NCBI GenBank assembly: GCA_012064385.1 | Contig: QRDG01000477.1 | Span: forward strand, 216,425 to 280,424 | Direction: 5' to 3' | Length of the DNA: 64,000 bases | From: Puccinellia tenuiflora | Taxonomy: Eukaryota > Streptophyta > Magnoliopsida > Poales > Poaceae | Shown here: positions 11,263 through 23,414 of the stretch, piece by piece | Layout of the letters: every line of letters starts with the position of its first letter | How positions within the stretch are numbered: the first letter of the stretch is position 1 | Program-made: the position numbers and the translations under genes | Notes under the pieces: generated by a model | The model's database searches: none | Seen by the model: the letters and a program-made list of their open reading frames with translations, nothing else | Told to the model about the DNA's origin: nothing

Positions 11263-13786
11263 ATATTTGGCATTGCGCCTAGCTAAAAGGCGTTAAAGAA
11301 AAACGCTTGTTGGGAGGCAACCCTTCTTTTACTTTCAGTTTGTTTTTGTTTTTCTTGAGTCATGAATTTGTTGCCTCTGTAGCAACTTTATTGTATCTTT
11401 TTCTTTTGGTTTTTTGTGCCAAGTTTAGCCTGTAATGCATTGAAAGTGCAAGGTATTGTTTTGCTGTCCAGAAACAGATTTCTGTCCTTCACTGTTTGAA
11501 AATCCAGAAAATCCCTGAATTTTATATTTTTCTGATATTTTTAGACAGCAAGCCTGATACTTTTATCTATCTTTCGGTAGTTTTGAGTTTTCTGATTTGA
11601 ACCACAGAAGTGCCTCGAAAAATTCAATCTTTACAGACTGTTCAGTTTTTGATAGATTCTGCTTTTATTTTATTCGTCTCTTTTACTATCGTCAGATGTG
11701 ATACTCTAGAAGAGGAGTACCACATTGAGGCTTAGTAAACAGTAGCTAATGCCCAATAAAGTTTTTTGCAATTTGTCTTAAGTTGAACACATCTGCATTT
11801 TAATTTATGAGCACTAACCCTCTAATCAGTTTATGAGAAGTTTTGTGTGAAGGGAGTTTTTAAGTTCGAAAGGAGAGGATAATTAAGAAATTGAAGAAGG
11901 ATCAAAGCTCAAGCTTGGGGATGCCCCCATGGCACCCCCTCTGAATATCAAGAACCATCAAGCGTCAAAGCTTGGGGATGCCCAAGGCATCCCCTCCTCT
12001 TCATCGACTATCATGAGGTCGTCTCCGCTGAACTACGTTTTTATCACTTTACATATTATGTGCTATGCTTGGAGCGTCTTTTTGCTTTCAGTTTTGTTTG
12101 TTTGTTTGCTGGTCATATGTTGGATCCTAGCTTTATTTGTGTGGGAGAGAGACACGCTCCGCTTTTTCATTTGAATACTCCTTTGCTTCGTTTATATCTT
12201 GTCGATTATTCTTAGCTACTGTTTGTTTGATTGTAAGCTCTCGCTTTTAGCTTTTATCTTATTTAGGGCTGGTAGTAGTTGATGTTAAACTCTCTTGTTC
12301 TTCACTTCTACTTGTTGGAGAGTCGTTATTGATAAATTGCTTGAATTGTCAAAGTGACAAAATGCTATCCATGTGATAATTGGAATGAAATGAAAGCTTG
12401 CATAGTTTTGTAGATCATTGTGTGGATACTTGATGCTTCTCATTTGTTTTGAGATATTAAGATGAATGCTTAAACTTGGTAGTTATTTGAGTGGAATTGA
12501 TTAGTAAAGAAATACAGTTAAAAGGTTGAAACTGTATGGTGTTTCGTAGTTGTTAATTCATAAAGCTAATCTTTCCATCAAAAGAACTGTTTGGTCAACA
12601 AGGGATACGGTATGGAGTGTTTATGGTTATGGTTGGCTAATGTCTTATGTTACTCTGTTACCGGTTAATGTTAGATGTTTGCTTCAAATACCATTTTTGC
12701 TAAGCCTAAAAATTCGTACTGAGTGTAGAGTTCACTCGTGCATCCAAATCCCAAAGCCAAACTATCTTGCCAGCTGAGTCCACCATATCTATCTATGCAT
12801 GGTATTTCTTGCCATTCCAAGTAAATTTGTCATGTGCTACCTTTAAAATATTCAAAATACTCCTTTTTGTGCCTATATTTTTAAGCTCATGAGGAAGCAG
12901 TAGAGAGCTAGATATAACTTGTGACAAGCAAGGTCATTTCCCCCCTTTTCACCCGGTATCGATGGTTTACGTCTTCACTAGAATCAACCCGAGAGCAGCT
13001 TAAGCAAAATATAAATATAACTCACCATTCTCCTCCGCGCAATGAAAATCTGAGAAATCAACTCAAAACATTGGACAGTGGTGAAACCAAGGAGAAAGAG
13101 GAATGTACTCGTTCCTCTAAAACCAGCTGCTCTCACAAGTCTAAAAGCCTTGCTTGTTATGGGGGACTAGATAGCTTCTCTGTTATGAAATCGTTGACGA
13201 AAGCATGCATCTCTCAAAATTGTTTTTATCTCTGTTTTTCAAAATCAAAAAGCTCTAGCACATGACTAATCCATGCTTCCCTCTGCAAAGGGCCTTTCTT
13301 TTACTTTTAATGTTGAGTCAGTTTTACTTTTCCTTCTATCTCCACCAAAGCAAACATATAGCATTGACCCTCGGTATCGTTGATCATATTGCATCGTCAG
13401 ATTAAACATGAATCTTTATATTGACTTTATCTATAAGATAAACAGTTGGAAGTTGAAACTTTTTTCTAATACTTACATCTTCCTTGTGTTGATTCTCAAA
13501 CACTTTTGTTGTGGAACTATTAACTTTGAGAATTAGTCAAATATGTCGGTCATATTGCTTTCATGTCTTTAACGTACTATTTATGAAAGGTTTTGCTTGA
13601 ATGATTCAACTTGGTTATTCATTGCTTTCTTACTATCAATTATAGACAATTGTTTTGTATCACTTAATTCACGTCCTATGCATTACATTACTATCTTGAT
13701 CATGATTGTGTTGGTTGCATGTCTCATCAAAAATTATTTTGTTATCACTTACCTACTCGAGTACGAGTAGGAGTTAAGCTTGGGGA
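11263..13786 (+). other. Long 3' UTR of the inner element with polypurine-like palindromes
   Basis: There is no coding sequence. AAGCTTGGGGATGCC-type words occur at about 11912 and 11969, and the true polypurine tract ends at 13788. The second is followed by CAAGGCATCCCC, giving a palindrome GGGGATGCCCAAGGCATCCCC that could fold into a hairpin. The outer element has the same arrangement on its strand at about 16663-16682 and 16732-16742, so it is a family feature. Confidence 0.6.
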
Positions 13787-15425
13787 TGCTCATACATGTC
13801 AAACGTATCTATAATTTTTTATTGATCCATTCTAGTTTTATGATGTTGTCACATGTTTCTACTATCATATTACATCATTTTTATGCATTTTGTCGGACTA
13901 ACCTATTGACAAGATGCCTAGTGCCAGTTTCCTGTTTTTGCTGTTTTTTGTATTTCAGAAAATTTACTTCCGAAAATATTCTCGAAACTGGACGAAAATT
14001 TACGGAGAATTTTTATTCGACGGAAGGCACCAGGAGACCAAAGGGCGACCTGGGGGGCCACCCACAGGCCAGGGGCGGCCTGCTGCCGCAGCGAGGGGGC
14101 CACCCACGGGTGGGGCCCGCCCCTGCCCTCTGGGCACCCTCTCAGCCCCCTCCGACGCCTATAAAATCACATTAAACCTAAAAACGTCGAGGCGGCCATT
14201 ATTTTCCAGAGAAGTCACCCTGAGGTGCCGCCACCATAAACCCTAGTTCGGGGTTGATTCTGAAGCTGATCCCGGCACCCTGTCGGAGGGGAGATTGATC
14301 CCGGAGGGCTCTTCATCGCCATGCCTTCCTCCGGGATGATTTGTGAGTAGTCCCACCTTGGACCACGGGTCCATAGCAGTAGCTAGATGGTAGTCTCTCT
14401 CCTTTGTGCTTCATGCCTTATGATCTTGTGAGCTGCTTAACATGATCAAGATCGACTATTGTAATGCTATGTGATGTGTTTGCGGGGATCCGATCGATTA
14501 TGAAGTTATGATTAGATTGTGCATGATTCTTATATGTTGATTTATGTTCTTGCATGCTCTCCGATGTGCGTAGTTACTTTGGCCAAGTGATTGTGTGTAT
14601 CTCCAAGAGGGAGAATTTATGCTAGATAGTGGGTTCATGCCCTCTTTTGTTCCTGGGCACGAGTGACAGAAACGTCTAAGGGCGAGGGTGTGCTGTTGCT
14701 ACTAAGGGTAAAACAGCGGTGTTAATGTATCTTTTGATATTAGTATTGCTTACTTCATGCGCTTTACTTAATGCAAATGTCTGTTGCTTACAACTTAATA
14801 CCGTTGGGTGACAGATTGGATAGCGATCCCATGGTGGACTTTTTAGACAAAGATGCAGTTGGACTCAACGGTCTTTGTTCATTGTCGTGATGCCTACATA
14901 ATCATTATCATGTTCTCTTTGTCATATCTAGATTAAGTTTGTGTTATAATCTTGTCAATTGCCTACCTGTAATTTGTTGACCCATCATATGAGTGTTTTA
15001 TTTACTTGAGAGACTCCACTAGTGAACCCATGGCCCCCGCTCCATCTTTTTACATTAATTGCAACCTTTATTCGTCACTTTTCATCATCATTACTCCACT
15101 GGTCCATTTTCATATTTTCATCTACTTCACTATACAATTAACCGCTTTGTTTTCTGTGAGACCGGAAAGATTGACAACCTTTCCACCGTTGGGGGCAAAG
15201 TATTTGGTTGAGTGTGTGCAGGTCCACGTCTATTGAAGATTAAGCGCCAGAGATCTTCAACATTCACTTTGTTGTTGATTTCAAAGTCCTACTAGTTCGA
15301 TAAACCTCGGTTCGTTAACGAGGGAAAAATGCTACTTGCTACATCCACGCCTTCGCTTGGGGCACAACCCAACGCTGCCATCACCGATCGCCTTCAAGTT
15401 TTCTGGCATCGTCCATCACCGATCA
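13787..15425 (+). repeat. 3' LTR of the inner element
   Basis: TG...CA, 1639 bp, ending CCATCACCGATCA and followed by AGAAG (15426-15430). It is closely similar to 6726-8349 with scattered substitutions and small indels, including a 3-bp difference near the start. Confidence 0.88.
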
Positions 15426-17394
15426 AGAAGTAAAACAGTTTTGAGACATGCATGCTTTCGTCAACGACTTCACAGCAAAGAAACTAGCCAGTCCCCCATA
15501 ACAAGCAATGTTTTTAGACCTGTGAGAGCGACTGGTTTTAGAGGAACGAGTACATTCCTCTTTCTCCTTTGTTTCACCACTAACCAATGTTTGAGCTGAT
15601 TTCTCAAATTTTCATTGTGCGGAGGAGAATGGTGAGTTATATTTATATTTTGCTTAAGCCGCTCTCGGGTTAATTCAAGTGAGGACGTGAACCATCAACA
15701 CCGGGTGAAAGGGGGGAAATGAACTTGCTTGTTACAAGTTATAACCAACTTCTTACTGCTTCCTCATGATCTTAAAAACAGGGGCACAAAAAGGAGAATT
15801 TTGAATATTTTAAAGATAGCACATGAGAAATTTACTTGGAGTGGCAGGGAAATACCACATGTAGGTAGGTATGATGGACACAAATGGCAAAGATTTTTGG
15901 CTCAGGGAGTTGGATGCACGAGAAGTATTCCCTCTCAGTACAGAGTTTTTGGGCTTAGCAGGATATCAAGCAAACACATAACATCAACTTGGTTCAATGA
16001 ATGACTACAGATATACATCATGCATAACCACTAGACTTCACACCGTCTACCTTGTTAGCCAAACCAACTCTTTGCAAAATAAATCTAGACTTTGAGAACT
16101 ACCAAGCAGGACAAGCACCACAATTTAAAGCCTTACGGTAATTCTTTACTAATCTATTCTTACTAGATGATCCACAAGTTTAAGCATTAATCTACTTCAT
16201 ATCTCTAAATAATTTCCAAGTATCAAAGATTCAAGACAATGGTCTACAAGATTAAGCAGCACTTTTTACACTTCCTACATGATAATTTCCACTTAACCAA
16301 ACACCAATCAACTTATTTGAAACAAAACAAAAGGGTGAAGCAACATGAGCAAAACTTCCTAACTACAAAAGCTAACAGCTCTGAACAAAAGATGCTTGAA
16401 AACAAGAGCTAAAAGTATAATGACAAATGCTAAACACTCAACACATATAAGTGAAGCACATGAGTGTATAATGAAAAAGCGGAGCGTGTCTCTCTCCCAA
16501 ACAAGCATGCATGGATCCAAATTATTGCAAGGACCAGAAAACTAACACAAACAAACTGAAAGTAAAAACAAACCGATGCTCCAAAAACAACACATAATGT
16601 GTAAAGGAATAAAAATATAGTACCATGAGAGAAACCGATGATTGTTGATGAAGAAGGGGATGCCTTGGGCATCCCCAAGCTTAGACGCTTGTACCTTCTT
16701 GAATATTTCAGAGGAGGGTCCATGGGTAGCCTCCCCAAGCTTAGGATTTTGTTCCTTCTCGATCTTCCTTCATCACCACGCAATTGGATACTTGAAAACT
16801 TTCTTCACGCAAAACCTATAGCAACTTCATTAAGGGGTTAGTCCACAAAAACAATATCTTCCTTCAGTTCCAAAGCACATATCAAGAACTCATTTTTTTA
16901 CAACATTAGCTACTGTCACAAAGGTCTAAGTAAAGCTCTAGATTTGAAAGAAAACTTCACTTTGCCCGCGAAAGAAGCAATGCAAAACTGAGGACAGAAT
17001 CTATCAAAAACAGAACAGACTGTAAAGATGAATTTTTTCGAGGCACTTATGGACCTCAAATCAGAAAACTTAAAACTAGAAAAAGGTAGACAAAATCCTG
17101 GTGCTTGCAGTAAAAAATTTATAGCCACAGGGGACGTTCTGTGAATTTTTGGAGTTTCGAACAGTGAATAATAGAAATCTGCTTCTGGACAGCAAACTCA
17201 CAAATTAGTCTTTCTCTCTTTAGAGGCTATTCTTGGCACAAAAAACCAAAACAAAAAGATACAAGGGAGTTGTTACAGAAGTAACATCACCCAAAACTCA
17301 AAGAAACTAAAAAGAAACAGAAGGTAAAATAAAATGGGTTGCCTCCCATAAGCGCTTTTCTTTAACGCCTTTTGGCTAGGCAGAAAGGGCAAAT

Positions 17395-18225
17395 TCAAGT
17401 TTTATCAATAGTATCAAGATCAAAGTCATTACCTCCTTCAACGAGCTCATCTTTTACCTTACAAGGGAAAAACAACTTCCGGTTAATGGTAGAATTGAGC
17501 TTCATAAATCCATACTTAATATTAATAAAGCACTCAGCAACCTTAAGGAAAGACCTCCCTAAAACTATATTCCCTTGGGATTTTTCTAAGATAATAAAGT
17601 CAATGGGGAACATTTTATTTCGGAATACAACAAGGATTCCATTGGCTCTCCCCAAAATTTTAGAGATAGTCCCATTAGGATGAGAGTGATGAAATGGGTA
17701 ATCTATCATATTTTTGTAGGTAAGAGAATCATACACCACTTTTGGCATAATTGAAGCAGTGGAACCTAGATCACAATAAGTTAGAAACTTTTGGTGATCA
17801 ATTTCAATTCTAATAAAAGGTTCCCAATCATTTTTCATTATAGCAAGAGGTTGCTTAACGTCAAAGGTGATCTCTTTCTCATTCATGGCAAGATCATTTA
17901 GAGTTTTCTCCATTTTATCTAATTTTTCAATAACCTTATCAGTTTTATCCATCATAGGGAAAATAGCTAGCCCATTTACAATTCTAAAGGCTTTAACTGC
18001 ATCAAATTCAGAGAAGGTTTCTCCTACCATAACATCTAAAGCGTGTTGATACACAGATGTAAGACCAAAGTAGAAAATTTTTAGGAGAACACTCAATTCA
18101 ATTCTAGGCTGCATTTTCTGGTAAGGTTCTGTAATTCTTTCCTAAGCATTTTTAAAACTCTCTCCAACCTTTTGTTCAAAGGTAAGGATCTCTCCCAAGG
18201 ATGTCATATCTGAAGGACTAGTCAT
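17395..18225 (-). pseudogene. gag-aspartic protease ORF of the outer element
   Basis: The ORF begins MTSPSDMTSLGEILTFEQKV and breaks at a stop after GESFKNA (about 18142). It reopens as a 239-residue frame containing GETFSEFDAVKAFRIVNG, the protease-like CDLGSTASIMPKVVYDSL, and the family phrase NIVLGRSFLKVAECFINIKY. The protease motif has DLGS where Athila-type proteins usually have DLGAS. The gag middle part is missing, and no reverse transcriptase, RNase H or integrase follows before the 3' UTR. Confidence 0.7.
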
Positions 18226-18417
18226 GATAGCAAGGTAAAAACAAAATAGACAAGGTGCTGGAATTTTTAGTTTTTTTTTGTGTTTTTCAGTTTTAAAGCA
18301 AAACAAGGCTAACAAAAAATATACTAGGCAAGACAATAACAAAGTAAAGTGAAAGAATGTGTGAAACTCCCCTAGCTGAAGCTTCCAAGTCCCCAGCAAC
18401 GGTGCCAGAAAATGTCT

Positions 18418-19989
18418 TGCTGACTGCTGTTGGGAGACCCCAATAGGAAGGTGTGAAGCAGCGTAGCGGAAATTTTCCCTTGATTACAAAACCAAGGTTG
18501 CCGAACCAGTAGAACTTGGAGAAGGCTTAGCAAGGTGTCAATAGCGCTGTTTCTCGATTATTGACGTGGACCTGCACAAAATCACCAACAAACTACTTTG
18601 CCCCAACAAAACAGAGAGGTTGTCAATCTCTCCGGCTTGCCAAACACAAAGAATTAAATGTGTAGATGTAAAATATGATGAGGATAAAATATGACCATCG
18701 AGCAAATGATGATGAAAAGCTATGAGGACGGTTGTAAGCAATGTAGGAAAATAGGACCGGGGTCCACAGTTCACTAGAGGTGTCTCTCTAAAAAATATAC
18801 ATGATGGGTAAACAAATTACAGCATGACAATTGACAGAATTGTAGGCGCACAACAAGGCTATCATAAAACAATATAGTTCACCGCTTCATCTAATATGGG
18901 CATTACGTCAAAATACATAGACTGTCATCCAACTGCATCTATGACTAATAATCCACTATGGGATCGCTATCCAGCATGTTACCCAAAAGTATTAAGTTGC
19001 TAGCAAGAGATCATTGCAATAAGAAAAGTGCATAATGTAAGCAATGTAGATAACACGAAGAAATCACACCGTTGTTTTCTCCCTAGTGGTAACAACACAT
19101 CTCTAGCCTTAACCGTTCTTGTCACCGAACTCAGACAAAGAGAGGCATGAACCCACTATCGAGCATAAATACTCCCTCATACAACACTAAAAATTACTTG
19201 GCCAAAGCAACCACAAGCATCGGAGAGCATGCAAGATCATAGATGAAACACATAACTGAACAAAAGTAATGACTTCCCAAATTCATCGGATCCATGCAAA
19301 CACAATCATGTAGCAGTTACAAATAGATGGTCTTGATCATGATAGGCAGCTCACAAGATCTAAACAATGGAGTACAAGGAGGAGAGACAACCATCTAGCT
19401 ACTTCTATGGACCCGTAGTCCCGTGATGAACTACTGACACATAACTCCGGAGGCAGGCATGGTGGTGTAGATGCCTCCGGCGTCGATTCCCCTCTCCGAC
19501 AGCGTGCCGGGAAGAGCTTCTGAATCCTCCCGAACTAGGGTTTGAGATGGCAGCGGCCTTGGACGTATTCTGGAGATTATGATCGCTCCTCCTCTATTTT
19601 TAGGTCAGAGGAGAATTTCTAGGCAAAGTGGCGCCGCGAGGCGATGGACAGGGGCCCCAGGTGGGCCCCACGCATGGCCAAGGGGGGGGGTGGCCAGGTG
19701 GCGTCTGGAGCCCCTGTGCCTCCCCTCCGTCTGTCCTTCGGGTTCCGTGTTCGTTTCATATTGGAAATAATTCCCGTAAATTATGAAAGCAATCCGAGAA
19801 ACTTCCCAGAACAAATTTTGTGAAACAAAAAGATAGCAGAAAACAGGAACTGGCACTGGGCATCTTGTTAACAGGTTAGTTCCTTAAATCAAGCCAAAAT
19901 GATATAAAAACATTGTAAAAACATGTGACACTGATATATAATCAAGCATGGAACATAAAAAATTATAGATACGTCGAAGACTCGTATCA
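18418..19989 (-). repeat. 5' LTR of the outer element
   Basis: 1572 bp, bounded TG...CA on the minus strand. It is directly followed, in the minus direction, by AGACATTTTC and the tRNA-Asp-type primer site at 18392-18409. This copy keeps the canonical LTR start that the other copy has lost. Confidence 0.85.
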
Positions 19990-20048
19990 GTTAACTATTT
20001 TGTCCATAATGCGAGCCAATTAGCTGATAGACCAATAACTGTTAAAAG

Positions 20049-21069
20049 TTGGGGGTTGACTATAAAAAGGTTGTGCGAATCTTGATGCAATGAAGTGGTT
20101 TGGACGTGCAAGATAAGACATTGACATCCTTATATAAGTGCTTTGTATCTTTCACCCAGTGTACGCCGTGCTACTCTCTCTCCCCCCGTTAGATTATAGT
20201 GTTGGACTCATTCTACAATTGTAATCCTATTTAGTCTTGGAGTCCAAGTTAGGGTTTTACCCAAGTCGGTTCTAGCTTGTACTATATAAACCTTTGTACT
20301 AAGACCGCATCAATCAATCAATTGTGAGTTTCAACTCAATTTTACATGGTATTAGATTAATCGATCCTAGGGCATGGCGCTGCCACCCAACCCTCCACAT
20401 CTTCCGCTTCCAGGCTACTTCGAGCGGCGCGCCGCTCTTGCTTCCGCCAAAGCCGCCGCCCCACCACCCTCCCAACCATCTCTTCTTCCCAACCCTAATC
20501 CCTCTTCTGCCCTAATGGCCACCGCACCAATCTCCCTCGTCGACACTATTGCCGATGTTGGCCCCTTTATCCCTACATCCTTGATCTCTTATCTCGAGCA
20601 GGTATGCTTGAATGTCAGTCCTCTCACACACCAGTTGACACTACTGCTAAACTCTCTGCTACCGGCAACCCCTTTTCATATTCTACTCTCTATCGTAGTA
20701 TCACTGGTGCTCTTCAATATCTCACCATAACTCGACCTGAAATCTCCTTTGATGTTCAACAAGCTTGTTTGTATATGCATGATCCCCCCATCAATCAATC
20801 AATTGTGAGTTTCAACTCAACTTTACACCCCCACCGTCGCCGGAGAACCTAGTCGTGGGTCCTATTCCTGACCTGTGCCAGGTGATTTGCACCTTCTATT
20901 CTCCACGTACGATCTTCGCCATGCCTACTCATGTCCGACTTCCTCCTGCCTCAAGCGTTTTTCCTCGGAATTCACCTCACCGACCACCTCCCAGACGACC
21001 GTGTTGACGCTTTTCAATGGGATCGAAGGGGGCGGGGGGATTATCACTTAAGCATGTTGTGGCACTGAA
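20049..21069 (+). repeat. Tandem-duplicated unit, copy 1 (interrupted by Copia remnant)
   Basis: It starts AAAAGTTGGGGGTTGACTAT and ends GCATGTTGTGGCACTGAAT. The same sequence restarts at 21070. It contains a TATA-like TATAAAAAGG and GC-rich sequence with no intact frame. Function unknown. This copy carries the Copia remnant at 20187-20827 but lacks the MITE present in copy 2. Confidence 0.75.
20187..20827 (+). mobile_element. Internally deleted Ty1/Copia retrotransposon remnant
   Basis: The 5' LTR is 20187-20346 (160 bp, start TG mutated to CG, end TTTTACA), followed by a Met-initiator-type primer site TGGTATTAGA (20347-20356). A gag start reads MALPPNPPHLPLPGYFERRA. The sequence then jumps to the post-reverse-transcriptase region TPVDTTAKLSATG...LYRSITGALQYLTITRP and directly to the last 39 bp of the 3' LTR (20789-20827). 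CCCCC at 20182-20186 and 20828-20832 fits a 5-bp target duplication. Copy 2 of the host unit (about 21210-21225) is the empty site. Confidence 0.85.
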
Positions 21070-21650
21070 TAAAGTTGGGGGTTGACTATAAAAAGGTTGT
21101 GCGAATCTTGATGCAATGAAGTGGTTTGGATGTCCAGAATAAGACACGGACGTCCTTGTATAAGTTGTTTGTTGTTTTCGCCCAGTGTACGCTGTGCTAC
21201 TATCTCTCTATCCCCCACCGTCACCGGAGAACCTAGTCGCGGCTCCTATTCCTGACCTGTGCCAGGTGGCACAGGTGATTTGCACATTCTATTCTCCACG
21301 TACGATCTGCTTCGCCATGCCTACTCATGTCCGGCTTCCTCCTGCCTCAAGCGGTTTTTCCTCGGAATTCACCTCACCGAGCACCTCCCAGACGACTGTG
21401 TCGACTCTTTTCAATGGGATCAAATGGGGGAAAATATCACTTAGGGCCCGCTTGGATTGCAGCTTTGCAGGTAGAACTTTCCCTCCGTAATTCTCCCCGG
21501 TATCTCACACGTAAAATATACAGACCTAACGTGGTCCGTAATTCTTCCCGACAGTTTCCGGTCGGAAAACGCCGATCCAAGCGGGGCCTTAAGCATGTTG
21601 TGGCACTTGTATTTGGGAATCTATTTGGTTTGGGCGTAAACCTTTCTGTT
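21070..21650 (+). repeat. Tandem-duplicated unit, copy 2 (contains a MITE)
   Basis: Aligned with copy 1 from AAAGTTGGGGGTTGACTATA through CTCGGAATTCACCTCACCGA to AAGCATGTTGTGGCACT. It lacks the Copia remnant but has an extra GGTGGCACA-type repeat near 21264 and the 145-bp MITE at 21444-21588. After about 21600 it runs into sequence related to the F-box 3' flank at 47270. Confidence 0.75.
21444..21588. mobile_element. PIF/Harbinger (Tourist-like) MITE
   Basis: Terminal inverted repeats are GGGCCCGCTTGGATT and, reverse-complemented, GGCCCCGCTTGGATC. TTA lies on both sides (21441-21443 and 21589-21591), the Harbinger target signature. Copy 1 of the duplicated unit reads ATCACTTAAGCATG at the same place, a clean pre-insertion site. 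Confidence 0.85.
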
Positions 21651-21965
21651 AACAATGCTCCAAGCTGTATAAGCATAACCTGGTAAAAAATCTTCACTGT
21701 AGGAATTTTTTCTTCTGAACATCAGATTTGGGGATTTGGCCTCACAAATCTCTTTCTTCTCATTGTGTCAGCAGAAATTTCTTTCTTTTGTCTATAGCTT
21801 CGTGGGTTCGACTTTTACACTGATAATTTATGATATTATAGAACTAACAAGAACCTCGCAGTTGACAGTATAGTCCATGTATAAGTTGTTTTGAAGGATC
21901 AGAGAGCCTTGCTGCAATTTATGTGTAACGTAAGAAGGTAATTTCAATCTAAGATGCTCCCCTGA
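21650..21965 (+). repeat. Orphan copy of an F-box gene 3' flank
   Basis: CCAAGCTGTATAAGCATAACC...CTTCACTGTAGGAA...CATCAGATTT...GATAATTTATGATATT... is colinear with 47280-47590, which lies downstream of the DUF295 gene. No F-box coding sequence is next to this copy. Confidence 0.7.
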
Positions 21966-23414
21966 ACTGTGGCGGACGTGCTCCAGCGCATGATCCGCCA
22001 GGCTTTTGCAAGGGGTGACCTCTCCCACCCTATTGACACCTCCCCCCCCCCCCCCCCACGGTTCTTCAGTATGTTGATGACACTCTTATCCTCTGTCGCG
22101 CTAGCCCTGATGCTGCGGCGCACCTTAAGCGTATTCTCGACGACTTCGCCTTTGCCACCGGCCTCGGAATCAACTTTCACAAGTCCTGCTTCATCCCCAT
22201 GAACATCAGCTCCGATGCCGCCCAATCTTTCGCCTCCGTTCTTAGGTGTCCTATTTCTAGTTTTCCCTAGCCCTACCTCGGGCTCCCCCTGTCCCACCTC
22301 CAGCTTCCTAAGTCCGCCTTCTCCCCTCTTATTACGTCCTTCGACCATCGTCTCTCGGGTTGGCGAGCCATGCTCCTCTCCTCTGGAGGTAGACGGGTCC
22401 TTTGTAATGCTGTCCTTAATAACCTCCCTACTTATTTTATGTGTTCTTATTTGCTGCCACAGGGTGTTATTGAGAGTTTGGATAAGAGACGTCGTGCTTT
22501 TTTTGGACCGGTAAAGATTCTTGCTTCGGTGCTCGCTGCCTAATCGCTTGGGACAAGGTGTGTTTGTCTGTGCAGGAAGGTGGCTTTGGACTGCGTGACC
22601 TTCATTGACAAAATCAAGTCCTCCTCCTCAACTTTGTTCACAAGCTCCACCAAAGGGAGCCACTGCCGTGGAAGCTCTGGTTCCGCCACCACTCTAAGGT
22701 GGACCTCGGGGATGTCTCTTCTTGCCCCTCGTTTATTGATCGGATCGTCGCTGCTGGTCTCCCTCTTTACAGGTCTCTTACTCGGTCTTCTGTCGGTGAT
22801 GGTCATGGCACATCCTTCTGGATGGACCACTGGCTCGATGGGGGGCCTCTTCGGTTCCAGTTCCCCGCTCTTTTTACCCATGTCACCCGCTGCCACGCCT
22901 CGGTTGCGACCGTGCTCTCTGAGGGTCTCCACCTTCAGCCCCGGCTTTCTCGTGTTGCCGATGCTGAGCGCCAACTGCTGCTCGCCGAGACTGCAGGGGT
23001 CGTCCTCTCCGCTGCGGAGGACACTCGCAGGATGGCGTGGGGGTGCTGTGGCGAGTTCTCCTCTCATGCTGCCTACCGGATGATCTCCGACAACGGACGT
23101 CTTGACGCCTCCGCCATCGCTGCCTGGCGCCTCCGTCTTCCTACTAAGATTAAGATCTTCTCTTACCTCGCCGACATCGACAGGTTGAGTACCCGTGCTA
23201 ACCTCTTCATGAAGAACTGTGCCCCCTCTGGATCGTGCGAGCGCTGCGGCCTCTTGGAGACTGGGAATCACCTATTCTTCGCTTGCTCGGTGCCGTCTGC
23301 TGTCTGGGCGCTGCTCAGGGCACCGGCTCCTCACGCACCCTCGATCTGGAGTATTGCTCCACCCCACCCGGATACTGCCAGCTGCTGGGATGCTGGAGTT
23401 GCTACGGTCTTGTT

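Larger units (their letters stand above)
6721..15430 (+). mobile_element. Inner Athila-lineage LTR retrotransposon, nested in the outer element
   Basis: LTRs lie at 6726-8349 and 13787-15425. AGAAG occurs immediately before the first LTR (6721-6725) and immediately after the last (15426-15430), a perfect 5-bp target duplication. The insertion is in the 3' UTR of the outer element: the sequence on both sides, read on the minus strand, joins into a segment colinear with the inner element's own 3' UTR at about 12800-13300. The internal region has a tRNA-Asp-like primer site, a gag-protease ORF and the polypurine tract AAGCTTGGGGATGCT ending at 13788. A copy of outer-element DNA lies between the 5' LTR and the body. 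Confidence 0.9.
4605..19989 (-). mobile_element. Outer Athila-lineage Ty3 LTR retrotransposon, split by a second element
   Basis: The two LTRs at 4605-6171 and 18418-19989 face the minus strand. On that strand the 5' LTR begins TGATACGAGTC and ends CAGTCAGCA. It is followed by a primer site TGGCACCGTTGCTGGGGA (18392-18409), which matches the 3' end of plant tRNA-Asp with small changes. A polypurine tract AAGCTTGGGGATGCT sits at 6172-6186. The internal region keeps only a gag/aspartic-protease ORF, with no reverse transcriptase or integrase visible, so the element is non-autonomous or internally deleted. Flanks GTTAT (4600-4604) and GTTAA (19990-19994) are a probable 4-of-5 target duplication. 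It resembles gag-only Triticeae families such as Sabrina or WHAM, but I have not verified the name. Confidence 0.85.

Noticed and set aside
22540..23271. 243-codon minus-strand frame
   Set aside because: Antisense shadow of the GC-rich LINE coding region, which has recognisable RT-associated motifs on the plus strand.
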